Below, in pieces: positions 6,746 to 14,111 of a stretch of DNA of 36,983 nucleotides. Origin of the DNA: a virus; IMG/VR virus record IMGVR_UViG_3300042114_000139, positions 1 through 36,983 of that record; one strand, 5' to 3'. Every line of letters starts with the position of its first letter. Position 1 is the stretch's first letter. A model generated the notes under the pieces. The model was given only the letters and a program-made list of their open reading frames with translations. It searched no databases and was not told the origin of the DNA. The position numbers and the translations under genes were made by a program.

Positions 6746-7816
6746 ATGGAATTTCACAGTGCAATACTTAATATAGTAACTAGAATTGAAAATCTTAAAG
6801 ATAAAGTCGTTACGGAAGAGGCTACAAAAACGTCTTTTATTCTTCCGATGCTAAGTGCACTTGGATATGATATATTTGATCCTACAGTTGTGGTTCCTGA
6901 ATTTACAGCTGACATTGGAAAGAAGAAGGGTGAAAAAGTTGATTATGCAATTATGAAAGACGATAAACCACTTATTCTTATTGAGGCAAAACCACACACA
7001 GAGATACTTGACCGCCATAAAACGCAGCTAGAGCGTTATTTTACCGTTACAGATAGTAAGTTTGCTATCTTGACAAATGGAATAGAGTATAGATTTTTTT
7101 CCGATATCGATAAGCCAAATGTAATGGATCAATCTCCATTTTTAGTTATAGATATACTTAATTTAAAAGACAGAGATATTAAGCAACTTGAAAAATTCTC
7201 TAATGAAGCTTTAGATATAGATAATATTTTGAGTATGGCTGGCAATAAAAAATATGTAAACAGCATTAAAGAAATTTTCAAAAAAGAAGTTGTGTCTCCA
7301 AGTGACGATATGGTTAGATTTTTTGCAACAAGAATGACTGATAAAATGCTTAGACAAAATATCTTAGATGAATTCAGAACATATACAAAACAAGCTTTTT
7401 CAGAAATAGTTAATGATATGGTGAACGATAGAATTAACTCCATCAAATCAATTGCTGAAAAAAATTCACATCCAGCAAGTGTGGAAGAGGATGAACCTAC
7501 AGATACTGTAGAAGATAATGGCATTATTACAACAAATGAAGAACTTGAAGGTTTCTTTATTGTTAAATCAATCTTAGCAGAGATAGTTCCGCTCCATAGA
7601 GTAGTGGCTAGAGATACAAAAAGCTACTTTGGAGTTCTACTGGATGATAACAATAGAAAATGGATATGCAGACTTCACTTTAATGCAAAATCCAATAAAT
7701 ATATAGGAATTCATACTTCAGATAAAGAAGAGGAGCGTTTTTCTTTGGAGCATATTGAAGATATATATAAATATAAAGCTGAAATTATAAAAACTGTAGA
7801 AAGATTAAATAGTTGA
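6746..7816 (+). CDS. HsdR N-terminal-like nuclease-domain protein (orphan)
   Basis: A 356-residue protein resembling the N-terminal nuclease domain of type I restriction R subunits (HSDR_N/COG4748 type). A PD-(D/E)xK site is visible as D66 in KVDYAI and E80-x-K82 in LILIEAKP. No helicase or HsdM/HsdS partner is encoded nearby. The C-terminal part (about 260-356) looks like a separate alpha/beta domain with WICRLHFNAKSNKYIGIHT. ATG 6746 is chosen because GGGAGAAATT precedes it; an in-frame ATG at 6734 lacks a site. Such standalone proteins are common in prophages and defence regions; their role is unresolved. The left CI operators overlap its promoter. Confidence 0.8.
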   Translation: MEFHSAILNIVTRIENLKDKVVTEEATKTSFILPMLSALGYDIFDPTVVVPEFTADIGKKKGEKVDYAIMKDDKPLILIEAKPHTEILDRHKTQLERYFTVTDSKFAILTNGIEYRFFSDIDKPNVMDQSPFLVIDILNLKDRDIKQLEKFSNEALDIDNILSMAGNKKYVNSIKEIFKKEVVSPSDDMVRFFATRMTDKMLRQNILDEFRTYTKQAFSEIVNDMVNDRINSIKSIAEKNSHPASVEEDEPTDTVEDNGIITTNEELEGFFIVKSILAEIVPLHRVVARDTKSYFGVLLDDNNRKWICRLHFNAKSNKYIGIHTSDKEEERFSLEHIEDIYKYKAEIIKTVERLNS

Positions 7817-7831
7817 ATATTAGGAAAAATT

Positions 7832-8152
7832 ATAGCACTAATAGATTGTCCGGAGTGTGGGCATAAGGTTTCAAATACGGCAGCATCTTGTCCAAGCTGT
7901 GGAGCGCCTATTGCAGAAGCACTTGGAAGTTTGGCAGCTGGTGCACCATTAACAACGGTGCAAGAAACAAGTAAAAAATTAAAGATGCATATTATCATTG
8001 CTTCTGCATTTTTTTGGATTGGAGTCATATGGCTCTTTACTAGTGCAACAAGTGTGGGCGGGAAAGCAAGTGTTGCAGCATCGTATTTAACGCTTATTGG
8101 CTTAGTATGGTACATAGTCACAAGATTTAGAATTTGGTGGCATCATAAGTAA
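7832..8152 (+). CDS. Zinc-ribbon membrane protein with ATA in place of the start codon
   Basis: The frame reads (M)ALIDCPECGHKVSNTAASC then PSCGAPI, a double CxxC zinc ribbon (residues 6-24), followed by two transmembrane segments (about 50-70 and 78-96) and a basic tail ending WWHHK. This matches the common zinc-ribbon proteins that begin MALIDCPEC. Here the codon at the expected start (7832) is ATA, with AGGA seven bases upstream; no ATG, GTG or TTG occurs in frame before a TTG at 7931, which lies after the zinc ribbon. Either ATA is used, or a G-to-A change has silenced it. It follows the HsdR-like gene by 15 bp. Confidence 0.6.
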   Translation: MALIDCPECGHKVSNTAASCPSCGAPIAEALGSLAAGAPLTTVQETSKKLKMHIIIASAFFWIGVIWLFTSATSVGGKASVAASYLTLIGLVWYIVTRFRIWWHHK

Positions 8153-8175
8153 AGTTATTATTTTAAAAGTTGCAA

Positions 8176-8727
8176 TTATTTTGAGTACAAACTTACTTTT
8201 TCTTTTGCAATTTTTTTAAAGATATCGTTTTTTGCTGACATAACTGTCTTCTTTTGCATAAGTGGGTACTCATCGTGCTGTTTAAAATATTTATCTGTTA
8301 GTCTTGTTTTATACTCCATGTGGTCTTTTCTCATAGCGTCAGCACTATAATAGCTTTTCATATTGTATTCTTTTTTAATATCTTCTATAACACTTAACTT
8401 TTGACTAGTGGAAGTGATAAGTAACAATATTTTTGGTTCTAAACTACTCTCTTTGTTTTCCATATATTTTATTGCTTTAGCATGTAGTTTTGAAAATTCT
8501 TCAGAATAGTCTTTGATTAAGTCAATAATAATTTCATTTCTTTTGTTGCTATTAGATAATTTAATATTTACAAATAATGCGAGGCCTATTGCTATAAGTA
8601 ATTGCATGAAAGGTGTTAGAAGCTGTATGATATTAAATTGAAAGAAAGATACTGGAAGTTCATGCGTAAACATCGAAGTAAAAAAGAATGTCAGCACAAT
8701 TAAAAATATGCAAACAATATATTTCAA
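8176..8727 (-). CDS. Two-TM membrane protein, third gene of the HATPase/STAS cassette
   Basis: A 183-residue protein with two N-terminal transmembrane segments (about residues 3-19 and 33-56) and a long charged helical cytoplasmic domain (60-183). The start is TTG at 8727, one base after the stop of the DUF4325 gene; starting at the first ATG would remove the first membrane segment. The 2-TM plus cytoplasmic helix layout resembles SLATT-type or other membrane effectors of defence systems, but no family match can be confirmed by eye. It is the distal gene of a minus-strand operon led by the CI repressor and converges on the zinc-ribbon gene. Confidence 0.75.
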   Translation of the reverse strand: MKYIVCIFLIVLTFFFTSMFTHELPVSFFQFNIIQLLTPFMQLLIAIGLALFVNIKLSNSNKRNEIIIDLIKDYSEEFSKLHAKAIKYMENKESSLEPKILLLITSTSQKLSVIEDIKKEYNMKSYYSADAMRKDHMEYKTRLTDKYFKQHDEYPLMQKKTVMSAKNDIFKKIAKEKVSLYSK

Positions 8728-8728
8728 A

Positions 8729-9031
8729 TTAGGCTTCTTTAATGTATGAAATTATTTCTTCTATTAAAGCTGGATCTTCATCAGATATAAAAGTAATTCT
8801 TTTAAGTACATCAGTTTTATTATACTTTCTTGCTAAACCACCAAAGCTTTCTTCTAAAAAAGATGTTGCATAGCCCTCAGTATTATCTAAATTTATTGTG
8901 ATATCTTCATTACTCTCAAAAGCTGGAACGAGTAATTCTTCTCTAAACGATTCCCCAGAGTAGTTACCATCTGTATAGTATCTAGCACCAGGTGCATCTG
9001 AAAAATCGTTAGCAATATTTATAACTATCAT
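8729..9031 (-). CDS. STAS-like DUF4325 protein
   Basis: A 100-residue protein with the DUF4325 (PF14213) hallmarks: GARYYTDGNYSGESFREELL at about 14-33 and the strongly conserved TSFLEESFGGLAR near 56-68. DUF4325 is a STAS-like fold and commonly occurs next to HATPase proteins, by analogy with SpoIIAA/SpoIIAB-type partner switching. ATG 9031 is chosen since it overlaps the TGA of the HATPase gene (ATGA), and AAGGAT lies upstream. Its role here is probably as the protein partner of the adjacent ATPase; this is inference. Confidence 0.82.
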   Translation of the reverse strand: MIVINIANDFSDAPGARYYTDGNYSGESFREELLVPAFESNEDITINLDNTEGYATSFLEESFGGLARKYNKTDVLKRITFISDEDPALIEEIISYIKEA

Positions 9032-10068
9032 TCTCCTATCCTTTTTGTAGCTTTCCATGATATTAGTGTTCCATGAAATTTTTCATTTAAGTTGTGTTTT
9101 ATATCATTAGTTGGATTAACATAGCCTTTGTTTGAAATTATAACTAAGTCTTTAATATATCCCTCTTGCGCAAGTTCATTCATCTTGGGAAGTCCTTTGC
9201 CTCTTTTTCTTTGACCAGTTTGTGTTCTAAAATCACCATTCAGAGCCGATGCAATAAGAGTATGGTCTGCAGCACCTTCACTTTGAAAAAGAAATTTTAT
9301 TTTTTCATTAAAATTTTGTCTAATAGTCTTTGGAATACCAGCTCCACTATCCAAAAATGCAAATTCTACATTACCATCTTCTGTGTAATATGCCATTAAA
9401 TACCATTTCTTTTTGTCTTTATGGCTAACTACTGCATGATTATGTGTGTTCGCCATAGCTTCTATGATAAGTGCATAAATCGCTCTAGTATTTTTATTTG
9501 ATTGTTCAATATTAAGATGTTTTTTAACATATTGCAGTACTTCTTTTGCGATTTGCGATTCTGTTTGTTCACCTTCTCTAATTGTAAAAATATCAGTATC
9601 TTTTTTGTATTTATTTTTATGGCTGCTTACATAACTTAAAAATCCGGATTCTTGAAGCATTTTTTTGCAATATTTATCTTTTGGCATATTACCTCTGAGA
9701 CTATAGTTATTGTGTTTATTATGGATCTCTTCTAGGATTAATATAAAATATAGCATTGCATCAGGAGTTATTTTCTGAACATGTTTACTATCTATAAAAA
9801 CAGGAATGCGTTCATTTACATAGTATAAAACGTCATTGAAAAAAACAATAGTTTCATCTCTATTATCTATTATACTGCATATATTTGGCATATGTAGCTT
9901 ATGTCTTTTTGCGGGCTTTGAATAGTTTGTTGACAACTCTAAAAAATTAGTATTTGGTAATGAAATATTTTTATCGTGATTATATTCCTTTGATTTTCTT
10001 TTTAGATTATGTATAAATTTTTTTTCTGCAGTAATGTCTTGATATGATTTATTTTTTACTTTTTTCAT
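9028..10068 (-). CDS. GHKL-type ATPase (HATPase) of the repressor-linked cassette
   Basis: A 346-residue protein with a C-terminal GHKL ATPase domain (about 185-346): N-box IIEAMANTHNHA (202-212), G1 box FLDSGAGIP (238-246), G2 box RGKGLPKM (289-296) and a terminal HGTLISW. There is no phosphoacceptor His domain, so it is closer to anti-sigma or MutL/Hsp90-like ATPases than to sensor kinases. The N-terminal 180 residues are unassigned and may include a STAS-like region. Its ATG is 3 bp after the CI repressor stop and its stop overlaps the DUF4325 start, so the four genes appear co-transcribed and coupled. Confidence 0.82.
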   Translation of the reverse strand: MKKVKNKSYQDITAEKKFIHNLKRKSKEYNHDKNISLPNTNFLELSTNYSKPAKRHKLHMPNICSIIDNRDETIVFFNDVLYYVNERIPVFIDSKHVQKITPDAMLYFILILEEIHNKHNNYSLRGNMPKDKYCKKMLQESGFLSYVSSHKNKYKKDTDIFTIREGEQTESQIAKEVLQYVKKHLNIEQSNKNTRAIYALIIEAMANTHNHAVVSHKDKKKWYLMAYYTEDGNVEFAFLDSGAGIPKTIRQNFNEKIKFLFQSEGAADHTLIASALNGDFRTQTGQRKRGKGLPKMNELAQEGYIKDLVIISNKGYVNPTNDIKHNLNEKFHGTLISWKATKRIGE

Positions 10069-10071
10069 ATA

Positions 10072-10665
10072 TTAAAAATCCGTATCAACTACGCCGACAA
10101 CGCGAGCCATTTTAAGGTCTGATTCATCATCTGCATGTACGGTAATGATATTAAAGTCACTATTGATTGGTACAAGCGAAATCGTGTCGCCTTTTTCATT
10201 TATCTTATATTTCTTAATGCCGCTTTCTCCATCAAGAGAGTAGTGGACAATATTGCCGTTTTCTATGTGGCGGTGTACATTACAGTAGACTATGGCGTTA
10301 TTGTTAATTTTAGGGCTCATACTATCACCCTCAGCTCTTACAGCATACATTCCTTCTTCATATATGTCTGCACTTACCGGAACAGGCTCATATCCATTTA
10401 GGTCATACTCTTGAGGTGCGCCGCATGATGCTAAACCTATGAGTGGAATTGTTCTGATTTTTGCTTTATTGTTTTCACCAAATAAATCTGAAACACTTAC
10501 TTTTAATATTTTTGATATGTTTTTAATTTGTTCCGGAGAAGGCGTTCTAATACCATTAGACCAATGAGTAACTGTACCCCGTGTTATCTCTAAAATATCA
10601 GCAATGTTTTGAGCTGTAATATTTTTTTTATTCATATAATATTTTAAGTTCTCTGCAAAAGTCAT
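10072..10665 (-). CDS. CI-type repressor with S24 self-cleavage domain
   Basis: A 197-residue lysogeny repressor. The N-terminal HTH (about 1-58) reads NITAQNIADILEITRGTVTHW. The C-terminal LexA/CI-type peptidase domain (from about 75) has a probable cleavage bond C81-G82 in LASCGAP, catalytic Ser115 in AEGDSMSP and a general-base Lys at 151 or 152. RecA-stimulated self-cleavage would induce the prophage. ATG 10665 is chosen because AGGAGAAAGT precedes it; upstream in-frame ATGs fall inside the operators. Three operator copies lie just upstream, and the HATPase cassette follows 3 bp after the stop. Confidence 0.93.
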   Translation of the reverse strand: MTFAENLKYYMNKKNITAQNIADILEITRGTVTHWSNGIRTPSPEQIKNISKILKVSVSDLFGENNKAKIRTIPLIGLASCGAPQEYDLNGYEPVPVSADIYEEGMYAVRAEGDSMSPKINNNAIVYCNVHRHIENGNIVHYSLDGESGIKKYKINEKGDTISLVPINSDFNIITVHADDESDLKMARVVGVVDTDF

Positions 10666-10682
10666 ACTTTCTCCTAAATAAT

Positions 10683-10757
10683 GATACATATTGTATTTAA
10701 TTACAAGATACATAAAGTATCTAAATTAATAATCTTTTAAAGATACTTTATGTATCC
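10683..10757. promoter_or_regulatory. Right operator region, three sites between repressor and cro-like gene
   Basis: Three copies of the GATAC-N5-GTATC inverted repeat lie at 10683-10697 (one arm ends GTATT), 10706-10722 (perfect) and 10741-10757 (last base differs). Centre spacings are 24 and 35 bp. Divergent promoters are probable: TACAAT for the repressor on the minus strand near 10690, and TAATAAT near 10726-10732 for the rightward genes. The arrangement is equivalent to lambda OR1-OR3. Confidence 0.8.
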
Positions 10758-10764
10758 TTTTGGC

Positions 10765-10998
10765 ATGAAACGAGAAATACTTAAAGAAATACTTTTAAAA
10801 CACTATGTAAATTCAGCAGCAAATTCTATTTTACGTGGAATTAGAAAACCATCGTACGAAGTCATGGTTGAGCTAGATAAAAAGCATAATATTCCTTTTA
10901 ACTCTTGGATAGATATAAAATCTTACTTACAAGAAAATGATACAAAAACCACTCCACAAAAGTCTACTACAACACCAAACGCAAAGGTATCAGCATGA
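10765..10998 (+). CDS. Cro-like small DNA-binding protein
   Basis: A 77-residue protein with an HTH-like segment (AANSILRGIRKPSYEVMVELDKKHNIPFNSW in pattern) and a polar tail rich in T, K and P. As the first rightward gene divergent from the repressor it sits in the cro position. The start is uncertain: ATG 10765 gives MKREILKEIL, while ATG 10750 lies inside the third operator; neither has a clear ribosome site, so a very short or leaderless mRNA is possible. Its stop overlaps the next ATG (ATGA). Confidence 0.75.
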   Translation: MKREILKEILLKHYVNSAANSILRGIRKPSYEVMVELDKKHNIPFNSWIDIKSYLQENDTKTTPQKSTTTPNAKVSA

Positions 10999-11486
10999 AC
11001 GACTACTTAAATAACAAAGCATCAAAAGACGCAAAACTAAGCCAGCTCATCCGCAAAACTATCACGGTAAACCGCAAAGAGATAGGTTTAGAGTTTGAAG
11101 ATGTGGCGCATGAGCTTGGTATGCAACCGGGAACGCTTCAAAACAAGCTCAAACCTGCGATGCAGACAAATGACATGAGTATTACTGAGTTTGTACACTT
11201 TTTGGAACTCACAGGCGACTATAGCGCGCTTGAATACATAGCGAATAAGTTTGACTGCGTTTTAGTACACAAGAAACAGGCTCAAGCTTCACACACAAGT
11301 ATCAAGATACTTGTAGATACAGCGAACATAGAAAACGCAGAAGTTTTTAAAGCTGTGACTATTGCTTTGTCAGATGGCAACATCTCAGACGAAGAACGAG
11401 AGATCATACTCAAAGAGATAGACGAAGCTCAAAAAGCAAACGCAGAACTCAAAGACTTAGTGCAACACTTGGGAAGCAAGGAATAG
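10995..11486 (+). CDS. CII/CP76-like phage regulatory protein
   Basis: A 163-residue protein with an N-terminal HTH (FEDVAHELGMQPGTLQNKLKP, about 36-55) followed by ITEFVHFLELTGDYSALEYI, the pattern of phage regulatory protein CII-type (PF06892) families. The C-terminal half contains SDGNISDEEREIILKEIDEA, a helical, TerB-like or EF-loop-like stretch. Its position directly after the cro-like gene matches lambda cII. It probably activates lysogeny genes or adjusts early transcription; targets are unknown. Confidence 0.8.
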   Translation: MNDYLNNKASKDAKLSQLIRKTITVNRKEIGLEFEDVAHELGMQPGTLQNKLKPAMQTNDMSITEFVHFLELTGDYSALEYIANKFDCVLVHKKQAQASHTSIKILVDTANIENAEVFKAVTIALSDGNISDEEREIILKEIDEAQKANAELKDLVQHLGSKE

Positions 11487-11488
11487 CA

Positions 11489-11764
11489 ATGGTAAATCCA
11501 TTTAAAACAGGTTCACAGCCGCACAAACTCAATGAACACTTTAAGTCTGGCAAATCTCTTACACACGATGAAGCAGCACTTATGGGAATAGGGCGCTTAG
11601 CTCAGCGTATGCAGGACCTAAAAAATAAATATTTAGAATATGCAAACTACAACCCAATAATGGTCCTAGATGAGCCAAATGCTCGTGGTGGTATTCATGC
11701 TCGCTATTTCTACAAAGGTGCCGGCTCTCCGCTTGAGACAAAGCCAAATGTGAGAGTGTATTAA
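11489..11764 (+). CDS. Winged-helix (HTH_39-type) early protein
   Basis: A 91-residue protein. Residues 8-45 (SQPHKLNEHFKSGKSLTHDE, then AALMGIGRLAQRMQDLK) have the pattern of small winged-helix domains often encoded beside phage replication genes. The remainder has NPIMVLDEPNARGGIHARY. AAGGA precedes the ATG, and the stop shares a base with the helicase start (TAATG). A role in replication or regulation is inferred from the location. Confidence 0.7.
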   Translation: MVNPFKTGSQPHKLNEHFKSGKSLTHDEAALMGIGRLAQRMQDLKNKYLEYANYNPIMVLDEPNARGGIHARYFYKGAGSPLETKPNVRVY

Positions 11765-13047
11765 TGCACAGCAATCTTTTCAACATAGTCTTTGAGCGTT
11801 CGGTTTTAAGTTCCATACTGTTTGAGCCTTCACTCTTTGAAGAGCTTGGCAGCGTTTTAAAGCCTGAAGACTTTTATATCCCGACACACGGCTCAGTGTT
11901 TTTAGCTATGAGCATACTCTCTCAAGCAGATAAGCCGATAGATGAAGAGTTCCTCAAAAAAGAGCTGCTGAGACTCAAAGCGTTTGATGAACAAGTGATG
12001 CTTGAGATACTCTCTGCAAATCCTATCGCAAACACAAAGCCTTATGTCAACGAGATACTTGACAAATCAAAAATCAGAAAACTTCTCTCACTCTCAAACT
12101 CAATTAAAAACATAGCAGAAGAGGGTACAAGCGACGCCATACTTGCAGACATAGAAACGCAGCTGCTCAAACTCGAAGGCAACAGCGACATAGATATGCC
12201 TATGGATATGAATATGGCGATAAGCCAGTTCAACACTATGACACCACCGCCTCTCATCAAAACAGGCATCAGAGCGATAGATGATATGCTTTGTGGCGGT
12301 ATAGAGTCAGCGCAGCTGGTTCACATTGGTGGTGAGAGTAATGTCGGGAAAACTCTTCTTACTAAACAAATCCTGAAAAATGTATCGGACCATCATAAAA
12401 CTCTCTTCTTTAGCTTTGAGATGCCAAAGTGGAAGATTGCCAAACAACTTGCAAAATCAAACTTCAACAGACAGAACTACTTCATTACAGACTCTCAGAT
12501 GATGGGTAACGATGTAAGTGATGTAAGCCGCATGATAAAGCGCATGAAGCGTCAAAAAGATATACGCTTTGTAGTTATCGACTCTAAGATGAAACTCACT
12601 CACAACCACTATAAAGGCCAAAGCAGTGTAGAGAAAATAGCAGAGATAGACGCAATACTCGCATGCCTTTGCCAAGAGCTTGACATTGTTATATTTATGA
12701 TCACGCAGCTGAGTAAACAAGACCAGCGAGATGGCACTATGAGCGGCTACGGTTCAGGTATGAGCGACTATGAAGCAGACATGAAACTGCTTCTTAGCTT
12801 TGTAGATGGTGCAGGGGATAAACGCCGTAAGCTTGAAGTAAAGAAGAATAGACAGGACGTGAGATATGAACCTGTAACATTGACTTTAGATAGCGATACG
12901 CTTGAGTTTATGAGCTATAGCGTTGTTGAAACAATATACGATTCTTATGTTCCTTTTGGGGGCAATAAAACCAATGTAACCTACAAAAAATCTCCGGTAG
13001 ATATTAGTGATATGAACATCAAGATAGAAGGGGGACAATTCCTTTGA
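11764..13047 (+). CDS. DnaB-like replicative helicase
   Basis: A 427-residue homologue of DnaB. The N-terminal helical domain (about 5-110: ERSVLSSILFEPSLFEEL) is followed by a linker and a RecA-like C-terminal domain with Walker A GGESNVGKT (189-197), the catalytic Glu in FFSFEM (about 219), Walker B in FVVIDSKMKL and the ITQLSKQ motif. It should unwind the phage origin as a hexamer, loaded there by the adjacent initiator. It is translationally linked to both neighbours. Having its own helicase means the phage does not need to recruit host DnaB. Confidence 0.92.
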   Translation: MHSNLFNIVFERSVLSSILFEPSLFEELGSVLKPEDFYIPTHGSVFLAMSILSQADKPIDEEFLKKELLRLKAFDEQVMLEILSANPIANTKPYVNEILDKSKIRKLLSLSNSIKNIAEEGTSDAILADIETQLLKLEGNSDIDMPMDMNMAISQFNTMTPPPLIKTGIRAIDDMLCGGIESAQLVHIGGESNVGKTLLTKQILKNVSDHHKTLFFSFEMPKWKIAKQLAKSNFNRQNYFITDSQMMGNDVSDVSRMIKRMKRQKDIRFVVIDSKMKLTHNHYKGQSSVEKIAEIDAILACLCQELDIVIFMITQLSKQDQRDGTMSGYGSGMSDYEADMKLLLSFVDGAGDKRRKLEVKKNRQDVRYEPVTLTLDSDTLEFMSYSVVETIYDSYVPFGGNKTNVTYKKSPVDISDMNIKIEGGQFL

Positions 13048-13856
13048 GAATGAATTATAAGACATATCCTACGGACTATGTGCAAGAGCTCAAGCAGCTC
13101 AAAAACAACCGAAAAAAAGCACGCTGCTTTCAAGAATACTTTGATGATATGGAGCATGAGGACCACAACTCTTATGGATTTTATGCTCAGAGTTGGGACG
13201 TTAGCAAAAGTACCGCTCATGTCTGGATAGATGAGTTTAGAAAAGAGATAGCTTTGTTTGTGGATCATTGGGTACTCAAAAACAACAAACATTATAGCTA
13301 TGCAAAAAACACGGCCGAACGCTTGCCGAACGATAACCGAACGAAAACAATCGCTAAAAGCACCGAAAATACGGACTTTGTGGAAGCAGACAAAACGACA
13401 GCCGAACGCTTACCGAACAAAGACTTTAATTACATTAATAATAATGGCGCGAACTTTTTAAATGATAAAAACTTCAATGACTTTTATTTTGTTTATAGTC
13501 GCAATACAAGATTTGTAGGTAAGAAGAGTGAAGCGTATGAAGCGTTTGCAAATACAGATGTAAATGTTGACTTACTTAAACTCTCTTGCATGAAGTATTT
13601 GCATGACGATGCAGTAGAGAGACCGGTTGGGATGAAGAAGTTTTTAGAGAATGAAACATACTTGCCTTACTTGCCAAACTATATGAGAGTCAAGAGCGGT
13701 GATGAATGGTATGAAGGTGTTTATGATAACAAAACATTCGCGCTTACTGCAGCAGATGGCAGAGCACTTGGAACCATAGCCCCTAGCTTACTACTTGAAC
13801 TATTTGAAAAGGGTGAGCTTGTGTATTTAAAAGAACTTCAAAAGCAAAGCGCGTAA
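13044..13856 (+). CDS. Probable replication initiator (lambda O-like)
   Basis: A 270-residue protein. The N-terminal part (about 25-75) looks like a winged helix (SYGFYAQSWDVSKSTAHVWI). The middle (85-140) is low-complexity and contains two TAERLPN repeats created by the DNA iterons. The C-terminal part (140-270) is a conserved-looking domain of unknown fold. DNA-binding N-terminus, origin repeats inside the gene and a neighbouring helicase match the lambda O/P arrangement. The start is TTG 13044 (GGGGGA eight bases upstream) overlapping the helicase stop; ATG 13050 is the alternative. No family name is certain. Confidence 0.68.
   Translation: MRMNYKTYPTDYVQELKQLKNNRKKARCFQEYFDDMEHEDHNSYGFYAQSWDVSKSTAHVWIDEFRKEIALFVDHWVLKNNKHYSYAKNTAERLPNDNRTKTIAKSTENTDFVEADKTTAERLPNKDFNYINNNGANFLNDKNFNDFYFVYSRNTRFVGKKSEAYEAFANTDVNVDLLKLSCMKYLHDDAVERPVGMKKFLENETYLPYLPNYMRVKSGDEWYEGVYDNKTFALTAADGRALGTIAPSLLLELFEKGELVYLKELQKQSA
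13315..13500. other. Candidate phage replication origin (iterons plus AT-rich stretch)
   Basis: CCGAACG occurs at 13315, 13326 and 13337 and again at 13402, with CCGAACA at 13413. Within each cluster the spacing is exactly 11 bp, about one helical turn. Immediately right (13420-13500) the sequence is strongly AT-rich (TTTAATTACATTAATAATAA). Iterons then an AT-rich unwinding element inside an initiator gene is the lambda ori layout. Confidence 0.6.
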
Positions 13857-13865
13857 AGGATGAAC

Positions 13866-14111
13866 ATGGTAAAGATGAGCGATATTGTAGAGCGTATAAA
13901 GGATGTGATAAGCAAAGACTTTCCAAATGAGAAAGTGTTAGACAAGAATGTAGCACACGAACTCGGTATCTCTCCAGGTGCTTTAGCAGTTCAAAAGACA
14001 AGAGACTTGGTTCCGTATGATGAGTTGACAATGTTCTGTATCGAGCGCAAAGTAAATACCAACTGGCTATTCTTTGGTATCGGTGCGATGGAGATGGACT
14101 ATGCCAAGTAA
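13866..14111 (+). CDS. Small CI-N-type HTH protein
   Basis: An 81-residue protein matching the N-terminal DNA-binding domain of Bacteriophage CI repressors (PF07022): DKNVAHELGISPGALAVQK, then YDELTMFCIERKVNTNWLFFGIG. It has no peptidase domain. ATG 13866 is preferred (AAAGG seven bases upstream) over ATG 13860, which abuts the site. It lies after the initiator and overlaps the HNH gene by 11 bp. As a second CI-like DNA-binding protein in the phage it may act on late gene expression or serve as an antirepressor; this is unproven. Confidence 0.78.
   Translation: MVKMSDIVERIKDVISKDFPNEKVLDKNVAHELGISPGALAVQKTRDLVPYDELTMFCIERKVNTNWLFFGIGAMEMDYAK

Noticed and set aside
7129-7524. Minus-strand gene of 131 codons
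   Set aside because: It is antisense to the HsdR-like gene, is unusually Ser/Leu-rich, and has no ribosome site.
13311-13420. CRISPR array
   Set aside because: Repeat units are only 7 bp with 4-bp gaps and lie inside a gene, which fits iterons.
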